This document shows, piece after piece, positions 1 to 6,098 of a DNA stretch of 7,716 nucleotides. The position numbers and the translations under genes are program-made. Numbering within the stretch: the stretch's first letter is position 1; each line of letters opens with the position of its first letter. Source of the stretch: an uncultured Ruminococcus sp. (lineage in GTDB: Bacteria > Bacillota > Clostridia > Oscillospirales > Acutalibacteraceae); contig CACZPV010000081.1 of NCBI GenBank assembly GCA_902783065.1, positions 1 through 7,716 of the forward strand, read 5' to 3'. The notes beneath the pieces were generated by a model that was not told the origin of the DNA, made no database searches, and saw only the letters and a program-made list of their open reading frames with translations.

Positions 1-168
1 AAGAAAGAAATGAAAAGCGATCCTGAAAGACTGGAAAAACTTAATGAAATAGTTGAAAACAGACGGCATTATATTGAAAAAAGAATGCAGGATATTGATC
101 CCGCTGCACTTTCAAGACTTAAAGCCAGACGGGAAAAATTTATAACCAAAGATTCTTCCAAAACATAG
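1..168 (+). CDS. C-terminal 55 residues of an unrecognised charged helical protein (5' end outside window)
   Basis: Frame 1 is open from the first base to a TAG at 166-168. It gives 55 residues that begin KKEMKSDPERLEKLNEIVEN and end ITKDSSKT. The segment is very rich in Lys, Arg and Glu with regularly spaced Leu/Ile, which suggests an amphipathic helix or coiled coil, then a short polar tail. Codon use resembles the downstream genes. There is no membrane segment, signal peptide or catalytic motif in the visible part, and I do not recognise the family. It is followed by about 300 non-coding bases with a separate promoter, so it is probably not in the same transcription unit as the gene at 471. 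That it is coding rests only on the open frame and composition; 55 open codons in AT-rich DNA with a coherent charged composition is moderately convincing. Confidence 0.6.
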   Translation, partial: KKEMKSDPERLEKLNEIVENRRHYIEKRMQDIDPAALSRLKARREKFITKDSSKT

Positions 169-315
169 CAGTACTGTGCCTCTTTGGTATTTCCTGTTGC
201 GATCAAATGGTTTGAGAATAGATCATATGAATATTTTCAGTTTTTTTAGGAAGGGTTTCCCCCGGGGAAGTACATCACGGCTCCGATGTCAGGGCAGCAA
301 AACTTTAAAATGACA
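169..315. other. Gene-free stretch upstream of the operon promoter
   Basis: No ORF with a ribosome binding site was found on either strand. It contains a run of seven T at 241-247, but no convincing stem directly before it, so I cannot call a terminator for the upstream gene. A 13-base palindrome centred on C263 (257-269, TTCCCCCGGGGAA) and a short 5-bp hairpin (272-276 with 285-289, 8-base loop) are visible. Neither matches a riboswitch or protein site that I know, and both lie upstream of the promoter, so they would not be in the operon leader. Confidence 0.5.
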
Positions 316-344
316 TTGCATTTCTGTGATACAGGTGATATAAT
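316..344 (+). promoter_or_regulatory. Extended -10 vegetative promoter for the four-gene operon
   Basis: TTGCAT at 316-321 (4 of 6 to TTGACA) is followed by exactly 17 bases and then a perfect TATAAT at 339-344. A TG two bases upstream of the hexamer (336-337) makes it TGATATAAT, an extended -10. This is a textbook sigma-A type promoter. Transcription would start near 351, leaving a leader of about 120 bases before the ATG at 471. It faces the membrane-protein operon, and no other good promoter was seen between it and that start. Confidence 0.75.
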
Positions 345-363
345 TGTTTTACAGGTAAACTTT

Positions 364-387
364 GACACGAACTGATCAGGTCGTGTT
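364..387 (+). promoter_or_regulatory. Inverted repeat in the operon leader
   Basis: GACACGA (364-370) can pair with TCGTGTT (381-387) over seven positions, one of them G-U. The 10-base loop itself contains the palindrome CTGATCAG. It sits about 15 bases downstream of the predicted transcription start, where an operator or an RNA stem would act. The outer sequence TTGACAC occurs twice (362-368 and 386-392), flanking the structure as a direct repeat. No known regulator site or riboswitch class is recognised, so a regulatory role is inferred from position only. Confidence 0.3.
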
Positions 388-470
388 GACACTAAGCATG
401 ACGCACATTTTTGGGTTTGGTTTTACCCTTTATTATCGTATCATGACTCCCTGATTGAACGGAGAATAAT

Positions 471-1427
471 ATGGAAAAAAAGAAAATAAATATACCGCCT
501 GTTGCATTTATCATTGCGGGTATAGTCGGAATTATCATATGTCTGATAATTTTCTTAAATCTCAATAATTCACCCTATAAGGATGAAATGTTCAAAGACG
601 GATTTGACCGTTGTGAAGCTGTTTGTACCGGTAAAAATATTACATCTGCCGCCGGAACCGAAACTTATCTGATCGATATTACTTTCGATGTCAAACAAAA
701 AGGCACAGATGCCACTTATAACGTCAGACTGACAGAAACCGACCCGAGCCTTGCCTATATCGACCAAGGTACCGCATTTGAAATTTATTATAAAACTGAT
801 AATCCGAATTACTGCCATCCCGTTCAGATATATCCGGATTATACGGCAGCTTATATTGTACTGGCAGTGATTGTTCTGCTGCTGTCAGCACTGATTATTC
901 GCAATACTGTTATTCTGATCCGGAACAAAGACGGCTATGTTCCAAAATTTGAAAAACCTGATGAAATCGGCTATATGGGAGAGGTCGGCACAGACAGCGG
1001 ACTCAGCGATGAACATATTGATTATGCTGCCGGTGATGTTTTCAGCGATCATCTGATGGACAGCTACGTTGATCCCTTTGCTGTATATACCGGCTATGAT
1101 GATAACAGTGAATCTCAGCCTGAAAATGATAACCGGAATTATTATGACCCTAATGCCGGATATGAACAGGCTCAGAACTATCAGCCGGAACAGGCTTATC
1201 CCAATATGAGTCAAGAGGATCTGAATAATCCATTTGCAACAAATATAAATACCGACCCTGATAATCCTTACAATGCCGGAGCATATGAAACTCCTGCATC
1301 CATGTTTGATTCCGATAATCAGTATAATTCATCAGAAATTTACGGTGACAATTCCTATGGCAGTCAGGAAGATTACAACTCTGCCGGAATTTACGGCGAT
1401 AATTCTTTCGGTAAGGCAAAAACGTAA
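471..1427 (+). CDS. DUF3592-like two-helix membrane protein with Asp/Asn/Tyr-rich tail
   Basis: This 318-residue protein has a helix at about residues 11-29, an outside-facing domain at about 30-125, a second helix at about 126-143, and a tail of about 175 residues. The Lys cluster at the N-terminus and Arg/Lys after helix 2 predict that both ends are cytoplasmic. The middle domain (residues near YLIDITFDV, then FEIYYKTDNP) resembles DUF3592, whose hallmark is a beta-rich segment ending in a tyrosine-containing strand and an Asn-Pro turn. The tail is acidic, rich in Asp, Asn, Tyr and Gln, and probably disordered. It ends with two copies of IYGDNS[YF]G at residues 290 and 307 (17-residue period). 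The start is supported by GGAG at 461-464, six bases before the ATG. It is the first gene of the operon, 24 bases before the next. No enzyme motif was seen and the function is unknown. The DUF3592 assignment is by pattern only. Confidence 0.85.
   Translation: MEKKKINIPPVAFIIAGIVGIIICLIIFLNLNNSPYKDEMFKDGFDRCEAVCTGKNITSAAGTETYLIDITFDVKQKGTDATYNVRLTETDPSLAYIDQGTAFEIYYKTDNPNYCHPVQIYPDYTAAYIVLAVIVLLLSALIIRNTVILIRNKDGYVPKFEKPDEIGYMGEVGTDSGLSDEHIDYAAGDVFSDHLMDSYVDPFAVYTGYDDNSESQPENDNRNYYDPNAGYEQAQNYQPEQAYPNMSQEDLNNPFATNINTDPDNPYNAGAYETPASMFDSDNQYNSSEIYGDNSYGSQEDYNSAGIYGDNSFGKAKT
1338..1412 (+). repeat. Two-copy IYGDNS[YF]G repeat in the protein tail
   Basis: The octapeptide IYGDNSYG is encoded at 1338-1361 and IYGDNSFG at 1389-1412, a 51-base (17-residue) period near the C-terminus of the first operon protein. 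The two copies differ at several synonymous sites, so this is an old or selected protein repeat and not a fresh DNA duplication. Confidence 0.7.
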
Positions 1428-1451
1428 GATAAAAAAGGAGATTATAACACA

Positions 1452-2804
1452 ATGAGAAGAGGTTTTATTAAATATCCGCCTATCGTCAATTTTATTCTTG
1501 GTCTGCTTATACTTCTGTTCTGCCTGTACAAGATTCTTCCGTCATGGATTCAAACAGTAGCAGCGGATGCCTTTATTGCTTCTTCAACACCGACAGAAGC
1601 AGTTTGTGACAGTATTAAACCCGGATTGCTGTTTACAGACGTTACATTCAGCTATGAGGTTAACGGTGAAGAATATGAGGTTTCTTTCGAAGACCAGACC
1701 TTGGGTACAGAAGTTCTGAACCTTCATGAAGGCAGTAAATGGACAATCTATGTGAGCAACTCTGATCCGACTTCCGCTTTTCTGCGTGAATCAGTCTATA
1801 ATGAAGCACTCAATAATGCCAGAAACAAAATATATATAAGATACGGCCTTTTAGCAATCGCTGCCGCTGTTACATTGATTCATGGTATAATTGGCTTGAT
1901 TCGCAAACATCAGGAAAATGTAAACGACCGTAAATTCAGAGAGGCGATTCTAAATAAATCACATTCTGACAGCTATTCATATACAGCTCCCGATATTCCA
2001 CCGCAGCCGGTTTATGGTGCCGGTATGCAGCAAAATTCCTATTCATCTTCAAATTATAATGCAAATCAGCCGTATTCCGATCCGACATATAATGCTAACT
2101 CAACTACTTCACCAACCTACGGCGCTTCTCAGACCACTAACGTACCGGAATACCATTCCCCCTACAGTTCAGAGCCTTCCGATGGCGGATATACCTCCCT
2201 CGATTTTAGCCATCTGCCTCCGTCAAAACCAATGACAATCAATGATGATGAATTTGAGGCTCCAAGAACTATTGAACCGGATGATATTCCGCAAACCTCA
2301 TCCGAACAGCCTTTTTCAACACATAATGAACAATCTGAGTCACAGCAGTATAGTACTTACCCACCTCAGCCGCAATCTCAGCAGTACAGCGCTGCTCCAT
2401 CTCAGCCTGAACCTCAACAGTACAACGCTCCATCTCAGCCTGAACCTCAACAGTACAACGCTCCATCTCAGCCTGAACCTCAGCAGTACAACGCTCCATC
2501 TCAACCTGAACCTAAAGCAGAAACTGCTTCATTTGCACCAATTGACACGAATGACCTGAGTTCTATCATAAAGAAGGGCAGCGATGATCCGTTTAATGTA
2601 AGTGCAGATGACTATCAGGTTGATCCATCACTGGCTGCATTAATAAAAAAAGGATCTGATGACCCGTTCCATCAGAATACCGACAATTATGAAATAGATC
2701 CTTCTCTTGAAGCTTTGATTAAAAAAGGCAGCGATGACCCGTTTGCAGGCGGATTGAAAAAAGAAAAACCCAAAAGAAGGAAGAAAAGACCTCCTCAGTA
2801 TTAA
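1452..2804 (+). CDS. DUF3592-like membrane protein with Pro/Gln/Tyr-rich repeats and a triple IKKGSDDPF motif
   Basis: This 450-residue protein shares the plan of the preceding gene: helix at about 11-26, extracytoplasmic domain at about 30-125 with strands like VTFSYEVNGEEYEVSF and a KWTIYVSNSDP turn typical of DUF3592-like domains, and helix at about 131-150. Arg/Lys residues follow helix 2, which places the 300-residue tail in the cytoplasm. The tail is Ser/Tyr/Asn/Pro-rich. It then has near-identical 11-residue Pro/Gln repeats (residues about 316-350), then [LI]IKKGSDDPF at residues 372, 397 and 422 with an exact 25-residue period. It ends in a strongly basic stretch (KKEKPKRRKKRPPQY). 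AAGGAG at 1435-1440 precedes the ATG by 11 bases, a slightly long spacing. The gene lies 24 bases downstream of a related gene. A scaffold or binding tail is an inference; no catalytic motif is visible and I cannot name a function. Confidence 0.85.
   Translation: MRRGFIKYPPIVNFILGLLILLFCLYKILPSWIQTVAADAFIASSTPTEAVCDSIKPGLLFTDVTFSYEVNGEEYEVSFEDQTLGTEVLNLHEGSKWTIYVSNSDPTSAFLRESVYNEALNNARNKIYIRYGLLAIAAAVTLIHGIIGLIRKHQENVNDRKFREAILNKSHSDSYSYTAPDIPPQPVYGAGMQQNSYSSSNYNANQPYSDPTYNANSTTSPTYGASQTTNVPEYHSPYSSEPSDGGYTSLDFSHLPPSKPMTINDDEFEAPRTIEPDDIPQTSSEQPFSTHNEQSESQQYSTYPPQPQSQQYSAAPSQPEPQQYNAPSQPEPQQYNAPSQPEPQQYNAPSQPEPKAETASFAPIDTNDLSSIIKKGSDDPFNVSADDYQVDPSLAALIKKGSDDPFHQNTDNYEIDPSLEALIKKGSDDPFAGGLKKEKPKRRKKRPPQY
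2361..2513 (+). repeat. 33-base tandem repeat encoding PSQPEPQQYNA
   Basis: Units at 2397-2429 and 2430-2462 are identical at the DNA level. The unit at 2463-2495 differs by one synonymous base (CAA to CAG), and a partial fourth unit runs 2496-2513. A diverged unit (PPQPQSQQYSA) precedes them at 2361-2393. The unit length is a multiple of three, so copy-number change would keep the reading frame. Near identity points to recent expansion by slippage or recombination. All reading frames across it stay open, which produces spurious overlapping ORFs. Confidence 0.92.
2565..2744 (+). repeat. Three [LI]IKKGSDDPF motifs at 25-residue period
   Basis: The motif is encoded at 2565-2594, 2640-2669 and 2715-2744, exactly 75 bases apart. 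The linkers NVSADDYQVDPSLAA and HQNTDNYEIDPSLEA are also related to each other (Asp, Tyr, Asp-Pro-Ser-Leu conserved). The DNA copies have diverged at third positions while the peptides stay the same. This indicates selection on the protein motif and not a recent duplication. Confidence 0.88.
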
Positions 2805-2860
2805 GGTTACACCTTTCACTATTTCAGAAGTATTTTTTCGAAACGGAGGTATAACTGCCT

Positions 2861-4117
2861 ATGAAAGAAAAATATCTGATATATTTGTCATTAGTTTTCA
2901 TATTGTTTATGTTCTCAGGCTGCCGGCATAATGAACCGGAATCTGCTACTGCCGCCGTGACCAGTGAGACGGAAAGCAGCATACAGGAACTCTCGGAAAT
3001 CCCCCCTGAGCCATCGCCCGAACCTTCTCTCCCTCCCGAACCCAAAAAAGCAACGGAGGAAGACCTGAAAATAATACAGGACTATGAAAGCAAATATTTC
3101 GTCAAAAAACTTTCGGACGAGAACAAATATCATTTCACAGAATTATATTCAGCGGCAATGAAATTTGAGCAATCTGCTGTATTTTTCACTCCCGTCACCG
3201 ACAGTGAACTGACAACGCTTATGTTTCTTTTAAATTATGATTGTCCTGAACTGATACAGCTCAGCGGTGATTATTTTCCTGAATACAACGAAAATGGTCA
3301 GGTAACGCAAGTCACATTCTCATATTGTATGGAACAGAAGGATTATGAACCGGCAGTAAAAAAGCTGGAAGACTTCCGGAAAACACTGCTGCAAAAAGCC
3401 GAAGGAAAAAGCGAATATGAAACTGAAAAAATGGTATATGATCTTATCTTTGATCATGCGGTATACAATGAATCTCTTCCAATGGCAGGTTCTGTATACA
3501 GCACATTAATTAACAACGTAGGGCGCTGTGAAGGATTCAGCAAATCCTTTACCTGGTGTATGAGAAAGCTCGGTTACGAATGTCTGGGAATGTTGGGAAA
3601 ACAGGAATGGGATAAAACTGCCATATATCCTAACCACTCATGGAATATTGTTAAAATTGAAGGTAAATATTATCACGTTGATATTACTGTTGACAATGTT
3701 CAATCAAACACCGAAATCTACAATCCGCCTAACTATGGTTTCCTTAATACCAGTGATGAAATGACATATGATAAACGGCAAGTCAGTAAGGTGTTTACCG
3801 ATCTGGGAATTCCGGAATGTACGTCTTCTGATTTGAACTATCATATTCTTAACGGCTTATATATAAAAAAGGGCGAAAATATTCAGGAAAAAATCACCGG
3901 ACTTCTGAACAGCCATTATACAACTGAGGGAATTCATGCTCTATCTATTAAATTCGAGGATCCTACAGAGTATCAGAATACTGTAAATATCATAAATTCA
4001 ATTGTCAGAAACTATCTTCAACAGTATCCGGAGCTAACCTACAGTTTTATTACATATCAAAATGCTCTGTCGCATACATTTATTATAAATGCATCCCTGA
4101 TTTCACAAGGAGGATGA
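2861..4117 (+). CDS. Lipoprotein with transglutaminase-like (Cys-His-Asp) domain
   Basis: This 418-residue protein begins with a hydrophobic signal ending in a lipobox, FSGC, with Cys21 as the expected lipidation site, so it should be anchored on the outer face of the membrane. A Pro/Glu-rich spacer follows (about 48-63). The central part has the transglutaminase-like superfamily pattern: GRCEGFSKSF with Cys223, NHSWNIVKIEGKYYHVD with His259 and Asp274. The order and spacing of this triad are typical of bacterial members. Known members cleave or crosslink proteins through a Cys nucleophile; the substrate here is unknown. The C-terminal 110 residues are unassigned. GGAGG at 2845-2849 lies 11 bases before the ATG. 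The gene follows the DUF3592-like gene by 56 bases, and its own last codons contain the ribosome binding site of the next gene. All three catalytic residues are present, so it is probably active. Confidence 0.88.
   Translation: MKEKYLIYLSLVFILFMFSGCRHNEPESATAAVTSETESSIQELSEIPPEPSPEPSLPPEPKKATEEDLKIIQDYESKYFVKKLSDENKYHFTELYSAAMKFEQSAVFFTPVTDSELTTLMFLLNYDCPELIQLSGDYFPEYNENGQVTQVTFSYCMEQKDYEPAVKKLEDFRKTLLQKAEGKSEYETEKMVYDLIFDHAVYNESLPMAGSVYSTLINNVGRCEGFSKSFTWCMRKLGYECLGMLGKQEWDKTAIYPNHSWNIVKIEGKYYHVDITVDNVQSNTEIYNPPNYGFLNTSDEMTYDKRQVSKVFTDLGIPECTSSDLNYHILNGLYIKKGENIQEKITGLLNSHYTTEGIHALSIKFEDPTEYQNTVNIINSIVRNYLQQYPELTYSFITYQNALSHTFIINASLISQGG
4107..4113 (+). promoter_or_regulatory. Ribosome binding site inside the end of the lipoprotein gene
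   Basis: AAGGAGG overlaps the last Gln-Gly-Gly codons of the lipoprotein gene and lies eight bases before the ATG at 4122. The stop (4115-4117) and the next start are four bases apart. This supports translational coupling and fixes the start of the following gene. Confidence 0.8.
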
Positions 4118-4121
4118 TGAC

Positions 4122-4847
4122 ATGGAACCGGTATCCAATATCGGAAGATTTTCAAGAGTTTTACTTATTATTATCGGTATCCTGCTGATCGTAGCCGGAA
4201 CTGCTGTCAGTACACTGCAGCTTACCTCTTACGGTGAGCCGCAAACTACCGCTACTGTTACCGGATTCAAAACAATTGACAGCGACCATACTCTCAGCAG
4301 TGAAAATACTGTGACTATCGTCAGCTATATGATAGATGGAACCGTATACGAAAATATTGAACTTGGTCAATACGAAAAACAATGGCGGAAGGGCGACAAA
4401 ATCACCGTATGCTATAATCCCGATGACCCATCCAGTATCAGGACGAAAACAATGACCTATATCGGATTCATAATTATTCTATCTTCTTTACCCTTTATTA
4501 TCATTGGTATATATACGCTGACAAATCTGAACCGAAAAGCAGCTAAAACTCCCGAAGAAATTGCGGAAGATGAAGAACGTACTACAGCCGGAAAACTAAA
4601 ATACAAAGTGTCTTCTATTGTCATCTCCCTCGCTGCCGGAATTCCTGTCACACTGATTGGTCTGACATTTATGTATCTTGAACATAATTCCGTATTGGGT
4701 ATGCTTGTGCTGATACTTGGTATTATTACAACATTGGTCGGCTTGCGCTCGGTAGTTCTGTTTATCATTATTAAATATCGTCACAGACGGGATTTTAACA
4801 AAATAATAAAAAACAATACCAAACTTCTTTCCGCACCGAAGGATTAA
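4122..4847 (+). CDS. DUF3592 domain membrane protein, four predicted helices
   Basis: This 241-residue protein is the clearest DUF3592 member of the three. Helix 1 is at about residues 13-31. An extracytoplasmic domain follows at about 35-110, with VSYMIDGTVYENIELG, then KGDKITVCYNPDDPSSI, the typical strand plus Tyr-Asn-Pro-Asp-Asp-Pro turn of the family. Helix 2 is at about 113-133. A charged loop (residues about 137-160) and two further helices at about 164-186 and 192-214 follow, then a basic tail. Unlike its two paralogue-like neighbours it lacks a long low-complexity tail and has an extra helix pair. DUF3592 has no established biochemical function, so none is assigned. It is the last gene of the unit, followed 66 bases later by a strong terminator. 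Confidence 0.88.
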   Translation: MEPVSNIGRFSRVLLIIIGILLIVAGTAVSTLQLTSYGEPQTTATVTGFKTIDSDHTLSSENTVTIVSYMIDGTVYENIELGQYEKQWRKGDKITVCYNPDDPSSIRTKTMTYIGFIIILSSLPFIIIGIYTLTNLNRKAAKTPEEIAEDEERTTAGKLKYKVSSIVISLAAGIPVTLIGLTFMYLEHNSVLGMLVLILGIITTLVGLRSVVLFIIIKYRHRRDFNKIIKNNTKLLSAPKD

Positions 4848-4913
4848 GTTTAATTATAACATGAATCCGTAAAGTTGATGGAAGGTCTTTTGAAAAAATA
4901 CGGGCTTTGATCT

Positions 4914-4958
4914 ATTCAGGCGGCATGCGTGCACAGCACGTATGCCGCCTGAATTTTT
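4914..4958 (+). terminator. Rho-independent terminator of the four-gene operon
   Basis: Bases 4914-4932 pair with 4936-4954 over 19 positions (18 Watson-Crick and one G-U), with a three-base loop ACA. The stem ends in a T run (4954-4958) and then C's. The GC-rich core GGCGGCATGCGTGC makes it very stable. It lies 66 bases after the stop of the last operon gene and points the same way. Confidence 0.93.
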
Positions 4959-5228
4959 CCCCCTTCCCAAAGTAAAGCGGGCAGGTGACGGGCAGAAAAG
5001 CTGCACCTTACGGGTGAGCATCTGAACGAGTGATAATGTATAAAATAACGTATCGATACTGTATATTTAACAGCAGTTACAATTGAGTTTCACGGATTCA
5101 GATATTAGTATTAATCACTAACCATCATTCTTGTCATATAATGTAATAAACGATACCTTTGATATTATTTCTTTAAAATGAATTGCCATTTCTGAATAAA
5201 ATTCTGCACCAACAGAATTAATTGCTAT
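4959..5228. other. Gene-free stretch between the operon terminator and dpaA
   Basis: No credible ORF with a ribosome binding site was found on either strand. The first 80 bases (about 4971-5035) are more GC-rich than the rest and can form short competing stems: AGGTG at 4984-4988 with CACCT at 5004-5008, GCAG 4992-4995 with CTGC 5001-5004, and CACC with GGGTG further on. This does not match a riboswitch class that I recognise. The remainder (5040-5228) is AT-rich and holds the candidate dpaA promoter. Confidence 0.5.
5117..5143 (+). promoter_or_regulatory. Candidate sigma-K-like promoter of dpaAB
   Basis: CATATAATG at 5135-5143 matches the mother-cell sigma-K -10 pattern CATANNNTA at all but the last fixed base. 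An AC dinucleotide at 5117-5118, 16 bases upstream, fits the short -35 pattern. In Bacillus subtilis the homologous spoVF genes are transcribed by sigma-K, so this is where such a site is expected. The same bases contain TATAAT (5137-5142), but no good TTGACA-like -35 is at the right distance. The short consensus makes chance matches common, so this is tentative. Confidence 0.4.
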
Positions 5229-5230
5229 AT

Positions 5231-5235
5231 GGAGG
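5231..5235 (+). promoter_or_regulatory. Ribosome binding site that fixes the dpaA start
   Basis: GGAGG lies five bases before the ATG at 5241. An in-frame ATG at 5229 overlaps this site itself and has no ribosome binding site of its own, so translation should begin at 5241. Confidence 0.85.
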
Positions 5236-5240
5236 ATTTT

Positions 5241-6098
5241 ATGAATACTATTAAAAGCTTTGCCGTAATCGGAGGTGACAAACGTCAGCTTTACTGTGCC
5301 AGAGCAGCTGCCGATGACGGTTATGCTGTAAATATAAGCGGATTTGAAAAATGCGAAGATACTCCGGAACTGCATTTTTCAGATATAGATTCAGCCATTG
5401 AAAATTCCGATGCGGTAATTCTGCCGCTTCCGGTATCTAAAGACGGAAAAACATTGTTTGCTCCTTTTTCGGCACATGGAATTTCCATTGAAAAATTGTT
5501 TTCCAAAATCGAAGCATCAAAACCGGTATTCTGCGGTCTTAAGGGAAAAACACCTGACAGCTATTTTGCCGAAAAAAAATGCTTTTTTTACGGATGCAGA
5601 GAGGACTTTGCTGCTGCTAATGCTGTACCTACAGCCGAAGGGGCTATAGCAATCGCTATGGAAAACTCGGATATCACTATCAACGGTTCTTCCTGTCTGG
5701 TAACCGGTTACGGAAGGATCGGACGGGTATTGTCACTGTATCTTAAAGGACTGGGAGCAAATGTTACAGTAAGTGCCAGACAGGACAAAGATCTGGAACT
5801 GATTAAAGCAGCAGGTATGAAAGCTGTCAGAACAAACCGGATTTCCGGACATTTTGACTTCATATTCAATACTGTACCGGCTCTGGTTTTCGACAGAAAA
5901 ACACTGGCCGCTTCTGCCGGAAATGCTGTTATAATTGATCTTGCTTCCCTTCCGGGAGGCATAGACAAAGAAACTGCTGATAATATGTCCATTCCGGTAT
6001 TCCATGCACTTTCCCTTCCCGGAAAAGTAGCTCCCAAAACGGCCGGTATTATAATAAAAAATGCGATCTGCAATATTATCGGGGAGGATGAAATATGA
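5241..6098 (+). CDS. dpaA: Dipicolinate synthase subunit A
   Basis: DpaA (SpoVFA) forms, with DpaB, the enzyme that oxidises dihydrodipicolinate from the lysine pathway to dipicolinic acid in the mother cell; the product is then loaded into the spore core with calcium. The 285-residue protein is close to the family length of about 300. An N-terminal FAVIGGDKRQ (residues 7-16) is characteristic of the family. The central NVVPT-like segment NAVPTAEGAIAIA precedes a Rossmann dinucleotide-binding motif VTGYGRIG (154-161, GxGxxG) with ANVTVSAR after it. The C-terminal part has IIDLASLPGGID and LPGKVAPKTAG, both strongly conserved in SpoVFA. I recall the B. subtilis protein well enough to see these blocks align, but no search was run. 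The start at 5241 is chosen from GGAGG at 5231-5235. The stop overlaps the dpaB start (ATGA). Confidence 0.95.
   Translation: MNTIKSFAVIGGDKRQLYCARAAADDGYAVNISGFEKCEDTPELHFSDIDSAIENSDAVILPLPVSKDGKTLFAPFSAHGISIEKLFSKIEASKPVFCGLKGKTPDSYFAEKKCFFYGCREDFAAANAVPTAEGAIAIAMENSDITINGSSCLVTGYGRIGRVLSLYLKGLGANVTVSARQDKDLELIKAAGMKAVRTNRISGHFDFIFNTVPALVFDRKTLAASAGNAVIIDLASLPGGIDKETADNMSIPVFHALSLPGKVAPKTAGIIIKNAICNIIGEDEI

Noticed and set aside
257..289. GC palindrome and small hairpin as a riboswitch upstream of the operon
   Set aside because: Both lie upstream of the strong promoter and so outside the operon transcript. No conserved riboswitch core was recognised.
310..375. Short ORF of about 21 codons overlapping the promoter
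   Set aside because: It has no ribosome binding site and it spans the -35/-10 elements and start site, so it would not be transcribed whole from that promoter.
413..436. GGGT/ACCC stem followed by a T-rich stretch as a leader attenuator
   Set aside because: Only four base pairs with a loop of about eight bases and an interrupted T run; too weak to support.
2014..2559. Overlapping open frames on both strands across the Pro/Gln repeat region
   Set aside because: They arise because the 33-base unit has no stop in several frames. They lack ribosome binding sites, and their translations are simple repeats of Leu/Ser/Asn or Glu/Val/Arg.
5050..5059. Palindrome GTATCGATAC as an operator
   Set aside because: Several 10-base palindromes are expected by chance in a window of this length, and no second copy or promoter overlap supports it.
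4862..5100. 9-base inverted repeat TGAATCCGT / ACGGATTCA, possible ends of a small mobile element
   Set aside because: There is no target-site duplication next to either copy, the repeat is short, and the segment between contains the operon terminator. Likely coincidence.
5229..5240. Upstream in-frame ATG for dpaA
   Set aside because: The ATG overlaps the GGAGG that correctly serves the ATG at 5241, and it would have no ribosome binding site of its own.
5118..5375. 85-codon minus-strand ORF covering the dpaA promoter and start
   Set aside because: It starts inside dpaA, has no ribosome binding site, and its translation has no recognisable features. It is best explained as a shadow of dpaA and the AT-rich leader.
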